In this document: positions 22,430 through 33,733 of the stretch, piece by piece
Position numbering within the stretch: the stretch's first letter is position 1
Layout: the number at the start of each line of letters is the position of its first letter
NCBI GenBank assembly: GCA_963682175.1
Contig: OY821786.1
Coordinates: 30,869,501-30,933,500, forward strand
Source of the DNA: Triglochin maritima
Taxonomy: Eukaryota; Streptophyta; Magnoliopsida; Alismatales; Juncaginaceae
DNA length: 64,000 nucleotides
Direction of reading: 5' to 3'
Position numbers and translations under genes: made by a program
The notes under the pieces: model-generated
What the model saw: only the letters and a program-made list of their open reading frames with translations
What the model was told of the DNA's origin: nothing
Databases searched by the model: none

Positions 22430-22640
22430 GCTTTTGTGTCCCCGACACATATGCATATATCCCTGATACATACAATCACACAATGGCAATATGTCACCTC
22501 TCTATGTGTCCCCGACACACACGTATACATCCCTGATATATACAAGTATTCCTCTCTCCAAGAACGCATCCACAATACGCAAGTCTCCGATCATGTATCC
22601 CTGATACAAGACCATATGTGTCCCCGACACATGTACACTT
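22430..22640. repeat. alternating short repeats near the Copia 3' end
   Basis: Two short motifs alternate several times: GTGTCCCCGACACA (about 22436, 22505, 22619) and ATCCCTGATACAT-type (about 22458, 22530, 22596). Each has small inverted-repeat symmetry (TGTC/GACA and TATC/GATA). The block lies between the pol remnant and the 3' LTR, where the element has no coding function. Confidence 0.7.
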
Positions 22641-23645
22641 CCGATCATACGGACAAATGGGTCGTGCGACCGGTGATGCACCTGCAATTTAGGAGTCTCA
22701 AACTAGAAACCTTACTAGAAGGCCAGAATGACAACATCCTCAAAAACCAATAAATAAGCAGTCAAAAATGCACATCACAATTCCTCAGGTTTACTCAGAA
22801 ACTCACTTGACACGAACGGTATCTCGATCCCTCGGAGAGAATACCTTCTTGTCCTCAAGGTACTTGCTACTGTATCCAATACAGTTGGGCCCAGCAAATA
22901 CTTTTGGTGCAGTCGAGTCAAACCTTTCCCTTCGCCCCAGATCACCATTACACTTAGAGTTGACTCCTTTCCCGAAGATGCCTCTTTAGACCGAATCTCT
23001 CATGGTCATAGATAACATCCCAAAGTAGCCACATCAACTCTTTGCTTCATGGTCTCGTCGAAGGTCACTGAGGGCAACTAAATGACAATCAAGTCTTGGA
23101 CTCACACAGTGAAGGAGCAGGGATCCATCCTTTCACTTCCAAATGGTCGCTCAGCACATGTTGTATGACAAACATGCTATGGTGGATCATACTGCACACA
23201 ACAGTATGTCTGTCTCTCAACACCATACAAGTCTTAGTCCAGTCGCACCCCCTCTGCGCCTGACCCGAGCTTCATCATTGTCGCCTTAACACCATACATG
23301 TGTCACCCGACCCCACATGTGATGCTCGCACTTGGCTTCTATAGGTCACATGAATCGTGGGAACATTCATGTCAATCCTCACCAACATAGAGGATCTCAT
23401 CTTGATTCCTAATCAAGGCGACTGTCCTATCATGAACTACTCTGGATCTATCATACAAGATCTCTTCATGATCAGTCTCATCTCTGCTCGCTATCAAAAG
23501 TGCCAGAGGCGAATGCTCGTGTGAGTAAGCTTCTTCAGCCTATTGACAGAATAATATTTTATGCTAGAACGACTATATCAAGCAAACAAATACAGTCGAA
23601 AGGAAACAACACAATCACTCATAAAAGCAAGTTAGACATGACAAT
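22641..23645. other. non-coding 3' region of the Copia element
   Basis: Non-repetitive sequence between the end of the pol remnant and the short repeats. No domain was recognised in any frame. Confidence 0.5.
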
Positions 23646-23648
23646 ACA

Positions 23649-24448
23649 TCAAAGTCTGCGTAAGCCTAAGGACTTCACATGACACACAAACGAGTCCTTA
23701 TCTATAGCCTTGGTTAGAGGGTCAGCTACCATAAGACTAGTAGACACATGCCTCAACTCAACTTTCTTTCTCGCTATAATGTCCTTCACAAAGTGGAACC
23801 TTGTCCATTTTGGTCTTCTCTTCAGGAGTCTCAGGATGCTTATCAAGGCTTAAGTGCAAGCCCTTCTCAACAGGAGTGTCGATTGGTTTGCATTTGTCCA
23901 TATGGCATTTTTTCAAGATGTTGTTAATGTAAGTCTCTTGAGACAATCCCAGAAGTCTCTTGGACCTATTTCTAACTATCTTGACACCAAGGACGTAGCT
24001 AGTTTCACCCATGTCCTTCATATCAAACGTGGAGGACAACCACTCCTTAGTGGATTTCAGCAGCTCTTTGCTATTGCCAGCCATGAGTATGTCATCAACA
24101 TACAAGGTCAGAATGACAAATTTACCATTGGATCTCTTAACGTACACAGTGATCTTCCTCAAGCATAGAGAATGCATTCTCTGTTATAGCTTGATGGAAG
24201 CGAATGTTCCACTGTCTAGACGCTTGTTTTAAGCCATATAAGGACCTCTTGAGCTTGCACACTTTGCGCTCTTGTCCTTTGACTTCAAAACCTTGAGGTT
24301 GATCCATGTAGATCTCTTCCTCAAGTTCTCCATTGAGAAGAGCAATCTTTACATCCATTTGGTAAAGCTCTAAGTCCATCTGAGCTACAATAGCTAGTAG
24401 AAGGCGGATGGAGGCAAACCTAACCACGGGTGAAAAAGGTTTCCTCAA
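23649..24448 (-). pseudogene. Copia reverse transcriptase/RNase H part, frameshifted and deleted
   Basis: Reading leftwards from 24448, one frame carries the first RT blocks (MDVKIALLNGELEEEIYM, LYGLKQA). Near 24150 the frame shifts to the next, which has the catalytic LTLYVDDILMAG motif and the blocks after it. Near 23840 another break joins RT directly to the last RNase H blocks (ARKKVELRHVST, ADPLTKAI), so most of RNase H is missing. Integrase/RT reading is also broken at about 24430, just after EETF. At least three lesions therefore separate this from a working enzyme. Confidence 0.9.
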
Positions 24449-27224
24449 AATCCACGCCTTCTCTTTGGGTGTAGCTTTTAGCTACCAGTCTAGCCTTGAA
24501 TCTATCAATAGATCCATCCGCCTTCCTCTTTATCTTGAGGATCCACTTGGCTCCAATGACCTTTCGGTTCGGCGGTAAGTCAACCAAGTCCCAGACTCGA
24601 TTAACTCTCATTGACTCCAACTCTTCCCTTATTGCTTCTAACCACTCTTTTGCATTTGGACCCTCCAAAGCCTCTTTCCAGGTCTCTGGTTCTTGCTTAT
24701 CGATTACTGTCATCCCGGATGATTCATAATCAATTTCTTCTTGAGCTTTCATAAGGGCATCTTCCTCTAAGCGAAACCGCCTACGAGGAATGAGCCCGCG
24801 TTTGCTTTGTCGCAGATGGATATCTGATGGCTCATCCTCCGTGAGAGCTATCGGATCCTCAGCATTGCTGTTCCCACTAGGATCGACTGGTGGAACCTCA
24901 TGTTCAACTTCCAAATCATGATCCCGTGGAGTGGCAATGTCCTCATCTTGTTGTTCAAAGAAGTCCACTGACTCTTTGATAGCTCCAGCAAGGGTTGGAA
25001 AATCATTTTCCAAGAATGTGGCATCTCTAGACTCCAGTTGCGTCCTTCTTTCATTCTCGTCTACCCCGACAAAAACATAACCTTTGGAGAAATCACTGTA
25101 TTTTACAAAGATACACTTTTTCCCTCTAGGTCCTAGTTTTCCATATCGGTGACTAGTAGAATGAATGTATGCCGCGCATCCCCAAGGACGCAACAGACTA
25201 AAATCAGGCTTCCGTCCTGTCCATAACTCATATGGAGTTGAGGGAACCGATTTTGTTGGAACTCTATTGAGGATATAGGCAGCAATCATTAGAGCATCTC
25301 CCCAAAACGAAATTGGTAAGCTCGCATGCGCCATCATGGATCTAACCATGTCTAGCAACGTTCTATTCCTTCTCTCGGCAACACCATTTTGCTGAAGAGT
25401 ATAAGGCATAGTGAGTTGTCTAGATATCCCCTTTTTATCACATAACTCCTTGAACATTATGGAGAGATACTCATCACCTCTATCCGTTCTAAGAGTTTTT
25501 ATCTTATTATCCAACTGATTCTCAACTAAGCTCATGAATTTCTTAAAACATTCTAGAGCTTCTGACTTGTGAGAAATAAGATAAATATGACCATATCTCG
25601 TGAAGTCATCAATGAATGTGATGAAGTAACTTTGTCCATGTCTAGTACGCACATTCAAAGGTCTACAAATATCTGAGTGAATTAGTTCTAAAGGAGAAGT
25701 AGCCCTAATGGCTTTTCCGAATGGTTTTCTAGTTGCCTTTCCAGCTAGACAAGGTTCACAGGTCGGCAATTCAAATTTGGAGCATTCTCCTAATACCCCC
25801 TCCTTTGCCAACCTGTTAATCCGGTCAACACCAATGTGACCTAGTCTAGCATGCCACATAACTGAATCATTATTCATGGAACTTTGGCTCATAAAGGCAC
25901 TAGCGTTATGATTGAAATCATAAATTGCGTCCAACACAATAAAACCATCAGAAAGAAAAGCATGTCCATAATAAATGTTAGAAAGGTATAAACCCATATC
26001 ATTGTTCTCAAAAACAACTTTAAAGCCATGTCTCATCAAGACAACAACAGAAATAATATTTCGCTGTATAGCTGGTGCATACAACACGTGGTGAAGTAAT
26101 AGGATCCGGCCACTTCGCAAAGCCACTTTGCATGTGCCAACTCCAAGAACTTCAATGCTAGTGTTGTTTGCAATGTTTATTCGCCTCCTACTTGGAACAC
26201 GGCGATATTCCACGAAGGCAGAGCGATCCTTTGTTACGTGGTCCGTGGCACCTGAATCCACAATCCACACAGGAGAATGGTCAGTGAGCATCACAGAACT
26301 AGTCACGTTACAATTCGAGGGATTACACACAATAATTACCTTTTGCTCAGTGCACTCACGAGCAAAATGTCCAGTCTTTCGGCAGTTAAAACAAGTCACA
26401 TTAGACTTATCTTTCCCACTCCTGGATCCTCGAGGTCGTTTCTTTCCAGCTTTGTTTTCTGTTTTGTTTGCATTTGCACCCTTCTTGCCTTTAAAACCCT
26501 GAGGTCTATCTCTTTTGCGCTTAAAACCTGCACTCCTCCGAGGAGCGCCAGCTTCAGCAGCAAACACTTCAGTTAGAGGGGCTTCCGCAAGCATGCGGTC
26601 CTCCTCTAGCTCTAGGTGTTTTGCGGCCTGGTCAAATGTCCTGATGTCATCAGCATGGGTCAGATGGACCTTCATATGCTCCCAACTCTTCGAAGGAAAT
26701 GATCTGATGAGAGCAGACACTTGCTCCTCATCGGTCTTAGCACGACTGGCAGCACTCAGCTCGCTAATCATGTTTGACATTGCGGTAATATGCTGCCTCA
26801 TTGTGTGACCTTGGCGCATTTTATACCCATCAAACATGAGCCCAAGTTGACGGGCCCTTGTGACAGAGGTCACTCCGTACTGAAACTTCACAGCTTCCCA
26901 CAAGGCCTTTGTAGTTCGAAACTTTTCGAACCGCAGTAACAGATCGTCCCTCATTGAACTTAGAATTGTGATTCGAGCAATTCGGTCTTTCTTTTTCCAT
27001 GCATTATAAACATCCAAGTTTCTGCAATGTTGCGCAGTATTCCCCTCCTCGGGGGGAGACATAGATTGGTTTATGTTTTCTAACATGTCCTGATCCTCTA
27101 AGAGATACTCAATTTTACGATGCCACAGATCGTAATTTCTTTCATTGAGTTTATCTCCTCGAGTCAGATCAGCGATGATGCTTTTGGAAGCAGCTATAAA
27201 GAATCTAGGACAATCAAAATACAT
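24420..27224 (-). CDS. Copia gag-protease-integrase polyprotein (934 aa)
   Basis: The polyprotein provides particle protein, protease and integrase. In order: a gag (UBN2-like) domain in residues 20-220 with [15 protein letters not shown]; a basic linker; a CCHC knuckle [14 protein letters not shown] near 280; aspartic protease with [12 protein letters not shown] near 322; a GAG-pre-integrase block [17 protein letters not shown]; the zinc-binding CEPCLAGK; an integrase core with [13 protein letters not shown] and [10 protein letters not shown] supplying D, D and E; and the chromodomain-free C-terminal [12 protein letters not shown] region. It ends shortly into RT ([15 protein letters not shown]), where a frameshift near 24430 terminates it. 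ATG 27224 is the first in the frame and lies about 2 kb inside the 5' LTR. The length and order fit plant Copia. Confidence 0.93.
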   Translation of the reverse strand: MYFDCPRFFIAASKSIIADLTRGDKLNERNYDLWHRKIEYLLEDQDMLENINQSMSPPEEGNTAQHCRNLDVYNAWKKKDRIARITILSSMRDDLLLRFEKFRTTKALWEAVKFQYGVTSVTRARQLGLMFDGYKMRQGHTMRQHITAMSNMISELSAASRAKTDEEQVSALIRSFPSKSWEHMKVHLTHADDIRTFDQAAKHLELEEDRMLAEAPLTEVFAAEAGAPRRSAGFKRKRDRPQGFKGKKGANANKTENKAGKKRPRGSRSGKDKSNVTCFNCRKTGHFARECTEQKVIIVCNPSNCNVTSSVMLTDHSPVWIVDSGATDHVTKDRSAFVEYRRVPSRRRINIANNTSIEVLGVGTCKVALRSGRILLLHHVLYAPAIQRNIISVVVLMRHGFKVVFENNDMGLYLSNIYYGHAFLSDGFIVLDAIYDFNHNASAFMSQSSMNNDSVMWHARLGHIGVDRINRLAKEGVLGECSKFELPTCEPCLAGKATRKPFGKAIRATSPLELIHSDICRPLNVRTRHGQSYFITFIDDFTRYGHIYLISHKSEALECFKKFMSLVENQLDNKIKTLRTDRGDEYLSIMFKELCDKKGISRQLTMPYTLQQNGVAERRNRTLLDMVRSMMAHASLPISFWGDALMIAAYILNRVPTKSVPSTPYELWTGRKPDFSLLRPWGCAAYIHSTSHRYGKLGPRGKKCIFVKYSDFSKGYVFVGVDENERRTQLESRDATFLENDFPTLAGAIKESVDFFEQQDEDIATPRDHDLEVEHEVPPVDPSGNSNAEDPIALTEDEPSDIHLRQSKRGLIPRRRFRLEEDALMKAQEEIDYESSGMTVIDKQEPETWKEALEGPNAKEWLEAIREELESMRVNRVWDLVDLPPNRKVIGAKWILKIKRKADGSIDRFKARLVAKSYTQREGVDFEETFFTRG

Positions 27225-29251
27225 AGCGATACATGAGTTCTAGCATAAAATATAACGAGCTACAATAGTCATAAAAAATAAACTGACTTAATAGCTATAG
27301 CATTCAAACCAAAAGAAAACATATAGCATTCGATCAAATCCTCATGCAATAGTTAATAAAGCCATTTTACTAATCTAGATATTGAGCTCCATCATGATTT
27401 AATGACCCAAAAAAAACGTTTCAAATCATGGTAAATCAGCAAATAAAAAATATTTGCCGCCGGTTGCAAGGTGGTTTACACAAAACACTTCAACCTTGCA
27501 ACTCCCACTAGGTATGCGAGTTCCCAAAAAGCGGTTTTCAAAAAAAAACAATCAACATCACACAGATATGATTACTACATTACTTCCATATCGAGCTAAT
27601 GATCCCTATTAGGGATTTAGCCTCGTCGACGGGAACCTGCATGAGTCTTATAGCAATAATATCGCAATAATAAAAATAAAGGAGCCACTCGTCTCCTTAG
27701 GGCAATAAACAGTCCACAGTCCATAAATATTACAGTCCATTGCGATAACTATTGCAAATGGAAATAATTGAATGAAATTACGCTCATCTCTCAATAAGGC
27801 AGTAAATAAAATCAGGAATCATTCATTCCACATAGCCACAATCTTTCCATACGTTAGCACAATCCGACGTATGAAAAATACCATAAAGTGTGCACCTCAT
27901 TCAAACAATAAGGAAGTAATACATAAGGAAACAATGCATGAATGGGGCACGAAAATAGGCAAAAAAACGTGTTAGGTAATGACAACCAATCTCCACAACA
28001 ATCATTCTCAAAACAGAATTTTTTTTCTTTCCATAATCAATATAATCATGCAATCAATAATAATTATGCTACTTCTAATGGAAAGAAAAAATTCGAAATT
28101 ATATGGTGGAGAACAACACATATTTTTTGCATCAAAGGAAAGCATCCAAACATATTTTTAAGGCAATAAAATTCCAGCCCATAATATCTTTCCAAAAATT
28201 TTAGAATTAGCCAATCTTTCCATAATCAATATAAGCATGCAATCAACAATAATTATGCTACTTGTAATGGAAATAAAAATTCGAAATTCTTTGGGGGATG
28301 GCATCACATATATGCACATTTGATGAAATGCATGCAATCATCCCAAAAGAAATCCGAAATATCCTGAATGAGATTAACATATATGTGCATTCAATCATAA
28401 AGGAAATATTTCAAATGAAATGCATGCAATTATTCCAAAAGAAATCCGAAATATCCTTAATGAGATTAACATATATGTGCATTCAATCATAAATGAAATA
28501 TTTCAAATGAAATGAATGCTCTCATTCCAAAAAAAACAAAATATACAATATGGTGGTAACTCAATATTCATGTATACATGCTCAAAGATTAGAATAAATA
28601 ATATCTAACCCTAATTCGTAAAAATCAGGAAAAATAGACATCTTATTTCATGTATACATGTGCATGATTTAGAAGAATCAACATGGAAATAACTTCGGAT
28701 TTTATCTAATACATGCACAAAGAATAGAGGTAACAACACAGAAAAAAACAGAATTTCGGTCACATCTATGTATGTGCAATGATAGGAGAGCAACATATCA
28801 TATTGGCTCGAAATAAAATCAGGAAAAATCCATCTTAAACTATGCACATATGCGCAAGAATGGAAGAGCAAAAACTAACCCTAGATGCATGCTCTAATGA
28901 ACCATAACATGTGCAACATGTAGAAACTAGTCTAAACCCTAATTGCATGTTAGAAAGAAATCAGCAAATATGCACCACTTATATCTCTAAATGAATGATC
29001 ATATTATTTCATTTAAAGATCAAAAACCTCTGAGTTTTCATTTCCAGAATATGAAAACGAATTTGAAAGAAAAAAAAATCATGAACAATCAACATATATA
29101 ACATGCGCATCATGTAAATAAGCAATGCTGATTTTCTGTTTTCTTTCTTTCTCCAAAAACATAACCACCGAATATTTTGTTTTTATCTCAAATCAGATTA
29201 TCATGAAACAAAAATTCGTCAAGCATGGTGAGGATTCGAAGGTAATCGAGA
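27225..29251 (-). other. long 5' untranslated region of the Copia element, A-rich with internal repeats
   Basis: About 2 kb of A-rich sequence lies between the primer site and gag. It contains a 92-bp tandem repeat (28323-28506) and a dispersed duplicate, with CCATAATCAATATAA at about 28033 and 28219. Short TGTGCAT/ATGCACA phrases recur. No open frame has a recognisable domain. Confidence 0.7.
28323..28530. repeat. 92-bp tandem repeat (two full copies plus partial)
   Basis: ATGAAATGCATGCAAT starts at 28323 and again at 28415, and a shortened third copy starts at 28507. The two full units differ at only a few bases. Confidence 0.9.
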
Positions 29252-29265
29252 TGGCTCTGGTACCA
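29252..29265 (-). promoter_or_regulatory. Copia primer-binding site (initiator tRNA-Met type)
   Basis: On the minus strand TGGTACCAGAGCCA follows the LTR end by one base. It matches the complement of the plant initiator tRNA-Met 3' end at 13 of 14 positions (C for T at position 6). Confidence 0.85.
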
Positions 29266-29266
29266 A

Positions 29267-29652
29267 TGTAAGCAAATAACGATTCTACAGGTTCAGGAGT
29301 ACCTTTCTTGGAGAGAACCTGTGGCAGCGGAAGGAAGATCGGAGGTCACCTTACGGAATCCTTCTCACCGGTCGGTCTCCTACTCTCTTGGAGAAGGAGC
29401 GCGAGTCCACAACCCAAGAGTCCACGGAATGAGCTTGGTGGAGGTGGAGGGACGAAATGGGAGAGAATAGGAGGTGGCGGCTAGGTTAGGGTGGAGGCTA
29501 GGGTTTTGCACATGAGATCAATCTATTCAAAGGGAGGCTCCCCTCCTTATATAGACGGCTCCACCCTAAACCCTAAATGAGTTGTCCAATAGGGACGCGC
29601 CATGTGTCACTGCTTTGGGCAAATTGCTTATTAATCCCTGATTAATCCAATA
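29267..29652 (-). repeat. 5' LTR of the Copia element
   Basis: 386 bp, three differences from the other LTR. A TATATAAGG box lies on the minus strand at about 29545-29553. The flanking TCATT at 29653-29657 repeats the one at 21999-22003. Confidence 0.96.
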
Positions 29653-29657
29653 TCATT

Positions 29658-30157
29658 GATCTACAATTGCAAGAACTTGAAAATTGGTTTAATAAGGTAA
29701 GCAAGGAATTACTTGTTTATATGTATTGCTTAAATCCCGCTAACCGGTTTTCTTCTTTTGACAATAGGAAATTTGTCCGACTTGCACAATTCTATGCTAA
29801 TGAACTTTCAAGTGCCTAACTGATATTATTTGAATATTCACTGAACAATTTCATTGTTGACATTCAAAATGATGAAATATTTTGGAATGTAAAGAATCTT
29901 ACTGGGTTTTTCACGAAACTTGTTGAGACAATCAAGCATGAAACTCATTTGTGTACTTACTATTGAAGTTGGTGTTACTTCTTCTTGTGACAACAACAAG
30001 TGTTGAAAGAGTGTTTTTCAAAATGACTCTAGTGAAAGATAAATTAGGTAATAGCATGAGAGATCAAATGTTGAATGATTGTTTGGATACTTATCTAGAG
30101 AAAAAATTATTTTTGGGTATTAGCATAGATGCTATTGTAAACCAGTTCCAAATATAA
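29658..30157 (+). pseudogene. hAT transposase C-terminal fragment (DUF4371/ZMYM-like group)
   Basis: Plus-strand reading gives IDLQLQELENWFNK and NPANRFSSFDN, then a stop and a frame change. From 29951 an open frame encodes LVTTTSVERVFFKM...LNDCLDTYLEK, the dimerisation region of plant hAT transposases, where the usual form is TTATVERAFSAM...WLNDCLVTYIE. The fragment ends FQI at 30157. Several stops separate the blocks. The catalytic core is absent, because the element is deleted and the Copia lies just upstream. Confidence 0.75.
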
Positions 30158-30348
30158 AAACTCGTCGAGAACAATTGTAATAATTTTAAATTATTATAAG
30201 GTCGTAATTTGAATTATTTACGATATTTTGCTTATAACTTTTATGAAATATTAATATTTTTGGCTTGTTATTTTTTGGTTGTCGATTGGTGTGCTAGTGT
30301 GTGGTGCCCTACCATACTTGGAATCCTTGATCCACCAATATTTCTTAT

Positions 30349-30625
30349 GGTCCTGAATAGTTGTGGATGCAGCTCTATTGCTCGGGTTATCAGTGATGGA
30401 GCTTTAAGAATGATCTGAAACGTTTCCTTGTAAATTGTAAATTATATAAATTAATTTGCAAAATGTATTTTGAAAAAAAAAACTACAAATGGTTTTAGTT
30501 TTTAAAATATGATTGGTACTCGAACCTTTCTGGCCTTTTCTGACAATGGTCGAGACAAGTATTTTGGGTAGTTCATTGGTACACAGCATGTTGCCTTAGC
30601 CATATCATTCCCTCAAAAATTGTAG
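30349..30625 (+). other. CLH copy 2 intron 1, right part
   Basis: AT-rich sequence matching 52232-52724 in copy 3, except that copy 3 has an extra segment of about 205 bp. It ends at a TTGTAG acceptor before 30626. Confidence 0.75.
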
Positions 30626-30989
30626 CTATACATATGGGCTAAATGCGATGCCACACAAGACATAATTGATGCGGCAGAAGTCGCAGATTGGTTGCCCGAT
30701 GGACTCCCCCCTCACCTCTCAACCAGAGTTAAAGCGCGTCCAAATTTCGAAAAATTCGCTCTAGGAGGCCACAGTCGAGGGGGCAAAGATGCATTTGGAG
30801 TTGCATTACGAAAAGCCAGAGTGACTCTAAAAAATTTGGCCATCTCCGCTTTAATTGGCATCGACCCGGTCGATGGGCTTATCAACCAAAGCAGGCCTCA
30901 CATCCTCCGAAGCACTCCAAATGACTTGTTCGACCTAGGCCGTATTCCAGTCCTGGTCTTGGGAGGTACCTTAAGTGAGATACCGAAGG
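30626..30989 (+). pseudogene. CLH: chlorophyllase copy 2, exon 2 (truncated by LTR)
   Basis: From the TAG acceptor the frame reads LYIWAKCDATQDIID, continuing the exon 1 end VVAPQ as in chlorophyllases. It contains the lipase-type nucleophile motif GHSRGGK with the catalytic serine (about 30764-30787), and GIDPVDG with the expected catalytic aspartate. It stays open through LGGTLSEIPK and stops abruptly at 30989, where a Gypsy LTR begins (TGTTAGAACCC). The part with the catalytic histidine (in copy 3, DYGHMDML) is gone. The frame is undamaged up to the LTR, so truncation is the disabling event seen here. Confidence 0.88.
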
Positions 30990-33089
30990 TGTTAGAACCC
31001 AAACCCTAGATTAGAGTTAAACAGGGATTAGAGGAGGATTAGGGTTGGATTTGCATGGGGTTGTGTGGTTGCATGGGGTTGTGTGGTTGCATGGGGAAGT
31101 GGGGTTGCTGGTGTTTGCATGGGAAGGTGAAGAGGCGGGGTTACTGTAGCATCCGAGTTAAATAGGGCTTTTCCTTCATCTTCTTCTCTCTTCTCCTTTC
31201 TCATTTCTCCTTCCTCATTTCTTCTTCCTTCCTTGCTGGTGCGCGCGGTGGGAGAAGCTGTCGCAGAGGGGGCGGACGAGGAAGACTTTCGCGCGGAGGC
31301 TTAGCGCGAGGAGACCGAAGGAGGCGACGTGCGTGAGCGGAGCTCCGGCGTTTCGTCGTCGTGGTTGAGGTATGCCGCTCCTTAGTGTGGTTTGTTTATT
31401 ACCCTCATGTGAGGGATGCGTTGGTCGAGTCGGGGGAGGTCGGAGACCTCTCCGGCGACGCGTTTCTTCTAAAATCCTCGGCTGGCGCGAGGTTGAAGAC
31501 GACCAACGGTCGACCGGACCCTTCGGGCGGTCGACCGTTTTAGCACTGTTTGCCCGACTTTAACCTTCACCGGTCGAACGATGCCTTGGGGGCGGTCGAC
31601 CGGTAGTGTATTATTGCTGGTGAGTTGGGATTTTCTACCTGTTATCGGTCGACCGGTCCTTGTTGTGTTCGACCGGAACTTAAGTGTACCTGTTAGCTTG
31701 CATGTTTTGTTCGACCGATCGTTGGTTGTTCGACCGATTATATGACTTAGAATAATAGGTTGACCCTGTCTGTTGTCGGTCGACCGAGACCCCTGAGTCG
31801 GTCGACCGATAGAGTGGTTTTCTATGTTGACCAGACTCCGGATTTTGACCTCGTTCGGTCGACCGGTTGTAGACCCTTGTTCGACCGTTAGGGGTTCTGT
31901 TTGGAGCGCAGCGGTAGACCGTTTTAGGAGTACGGTCGACCGATTCCTTCCTGGAACCGGTCGACCGAATCACCTCTTCCGGTCGACCGTTTGGGCCCAG
32001 GACAGAATTCCTGGTTCCCTTTTGAACGCCAACTTTGTCCACGGAAACCCGTGTCCTCGCCTTGTGCGTGAGCCGGGAGGTGACGGTGGGCGCGTGATGC
32101 GTGCCTGCCCAGGGACCGCCGTTGGGAAGAGTGTGGGTGTTCGGGACGCGTCACCTCCATGTATGGACCATGACCTTGTGTTGATTGTTGGCACCTTGTA
32201 GTATAGCAGGCCTGAGGGATCACGGATCCCAGTGTGGATGTTGTGCGGGCACGCAACTGGCGTTGGGTGAGGTGACTACCGGCCCACGGGCTACGGAGGT
32301 CGCTGCCCTGCTTTTATAGCGGCGCGGTTGGTGTTCGCGGCTCGAGGAGCCTGATGACCTGGCAGACTTCGGTCTGGTTTTGTCCGATGCTGTGCCGGAC
32401 TGTTGTGATGGACCACCGATGCTGTGCCGGTGATGCCGCCGAGGTTGTGCCGGCGATGGTGATTGTTGAGCCGAGGCTGTTCCGGCTATGTTGTTTTCCT
32501 CGGCTGGGCACCTACCGAGATGATGTTGTTATACCTTCCGGGCGACGGCCCCGTTGGTCCCTGTGGCCCCGACCACTGAGATTTACAGATCTGTATTCTA
32601 TCGGCCCGCAGGCGTGACAGAGGCTCCCTGCCGAACCCTTGAGTAGTGTAGCTGCGTGTGGGGGGTGCGATGTCGCGTGCTGTAAGACTGCATGTGCCTG
32701 CAGTAGGTCTCCTCGGGAGACTCGTTGTTGATTGTCGGACTGATGTCCTGTTTTACCCTTCCGGGGAACTGTTTTACTTTCTGTTGATGCCATGACATGC
32801 CACTAGTATGATAGGTTCATTATGTGATGCATGCATTTAGGTGAGTTGGCATACGGGGTTTCCTTCTGGAAACTCAGGCATCGTTGTTATATATTTTCAG
32901 GACCGCAGTAGGTCCAGTTGGGTGGTGATCGGCGGGGACGCGCATTTTGGAGTTGGATCCTCTTCTCGGGCCGCTGAGGTCGACATGATTACTTTTTATC
33001 TTCTGTTGTCGTATTGCTGTAATCATGTATCTTTTGATAAACTCTGATGTATTTTGGTGCACCACTTTTATGATTTATGAGAAGTAACA
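30990..33089. mobile_element. solo Gypsy-type LTR (about 2.1 kb) truncating CLH copy 2
   Basis: It starts TGTTAGAACCC and ends GAAGTAACA, as in many chromovirus-type Gypsy LTRs. It is markedly GC-rich compared with its surroundings and has no open frame with a retroelement domain. There is no matching 5-bp duplication (GAAGG on the left, GTCCC on the right). On the left is the middle of CLH exon 2; on the right, from about 33100, is the gene's far 3' flank. The CLH sequence between those points is missing, so a deletion accompanied or followed the insertion. The LTR family is inferred from ends, size and composition only. Confidence 0.65.
31503..31992. repeat. array of CGGTCGACCG palindromes
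   Basis: About 16 full or near copies of the 10-bp palindrome CGGTCGACCG are spaced irregularly at about 15-60 bp. Examples are at about 31508, 31529, 31599, 31645, 31783, 31800, 31856, 31935, 31957 and 31981; weaker forms read TGTTCGACCG. The sequence between motifs is not repeated. The array sits in the middle third of the solo LTR. Confidence 0.9.
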
Positions 33090-33096
33090 GTCCCGC

Positions 33097-33733
33097 CTTT
33101 GAGATATCTACTTGGTATACTGAATTTTCGTAATGTTGTACTTACGATGAGAAGGTTAAAGATAAAAACAAAATGGTCCGCTCAACAATTAATGCCACCT
33201 TTGAGTAATAGATTAATTGGACCACCATACAAGGCTCGATGCATTAAGCCTAGTTGACTACGGACTAAGATTCCTTAGCGTCAAGTTTCTTTAAAACATG
33301 TCCAACTTTTAATATAATTGAAAATCTAAATCGAACATTTCGAATTATGATCAGAGTTATCCACGCACGTTTGAAATCATAAAATTGATAATTATTTCAT
33401 ATTAGATCAAGAGACCAAAAAATATATTGTCCTTGACAGTTGATTACAATGTTGTATATAGGTCTAGGTTTGTATTTCTCTATGAGTTGTAGTAGTAATG
33501 GGTGTGATTGATCGGCTCCGATGCTTAGGTTACTTCATTATTTGTTAACTCGCAATGGTCAACTTCCTCCTGATATGTAACAACCAACATGTGTCTGATT
33601 AAGTTGCTTGAGAACTCAGATCATTATGAGACTCCATTATTTACTCAAATGTTTTAATATAAATAATACTCGTCGAATGAGGTTCAAGCCATATACCTTA
33701 CAGTAGCATTTGAGGTGTAAAGAATTGTGCTAG
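33097..33733. repeat. 3' flank of CLH copy 2
   Basis: From GATATCTACTTGGTATAC it matches 6120-6760 of copy 1 as far as GTCGAATGAG. The rest leads to the CACTA-like terminus at 33734. No gene is visible. Confidence 0.65.

Larger units (their letters stand above)
22004..29652 (-). mobile_element. young Copia retrotransposon (7,649 bp), minus strand, 5-bp TSD
   Basis: Two 386-bp LTRs (22004-22389 and 29267-29652) differ at only three positions by eye. The element is flanked by TCATT on both sides (21999-22003 and 29653-29657). In element orientation the LTR begins TATTGG and ends CTTACA, a non-canonical TA..CA terminus. The primer site TGGTACCAGAGCCA follows the 5' LTR, and the tract GCAAGTTGGAGA precedes the 3' LTR. 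Gag, protease and integrase are open in one frame, but RT has two frameshifts and RNase H is largely deleted. Despite a recent insertion it could not move without help. Confidence 0.96.
21770..30340. mobile_element. hAT element remnant in CLH copy 2 intron 1, split by a nested Copia
   Basis: The left end CATGGGTGGATC and right end GATCCACCAATA are imperfect inverted repeats. They are flanked by 8-bp target duplications TTTCTAAT (21762-21769) and TTTCTTAT (30341-30348), which differ at one base. The CLH copy 3 intron at about 52215-52235 runs through this point without the element. Without the nested Copia the hAT is only about 0.9 kb and retains the C-terminal transposase part (29950-30157). 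Confidence 0.8.

Noticed and set aside
21231..30989. Functional chlorophyllase from copy 2, since both exons are open
   Set aside because: The C-terminal part with the catalytic histidine is replaced by a solo LTR, and no downstream exon is within reach. Copy 3 is disrupted several times.
31503..31992. Regularly recurring palindrome resembling a CRISPR array
   Set aside because: Repeat units are only about 10 bp, spacing varies from about 15 to 60 bp, and the context is a plant LTR. CRISPR arrays have longer repeats, even spacers and prokaryotic cas neighbours.
31924..32793. Several overlapping open frames in the GC-rich solo LTR
   Set aside because: High GC content lowers stop frequency on all frames; none shows a retroelement or host domain.
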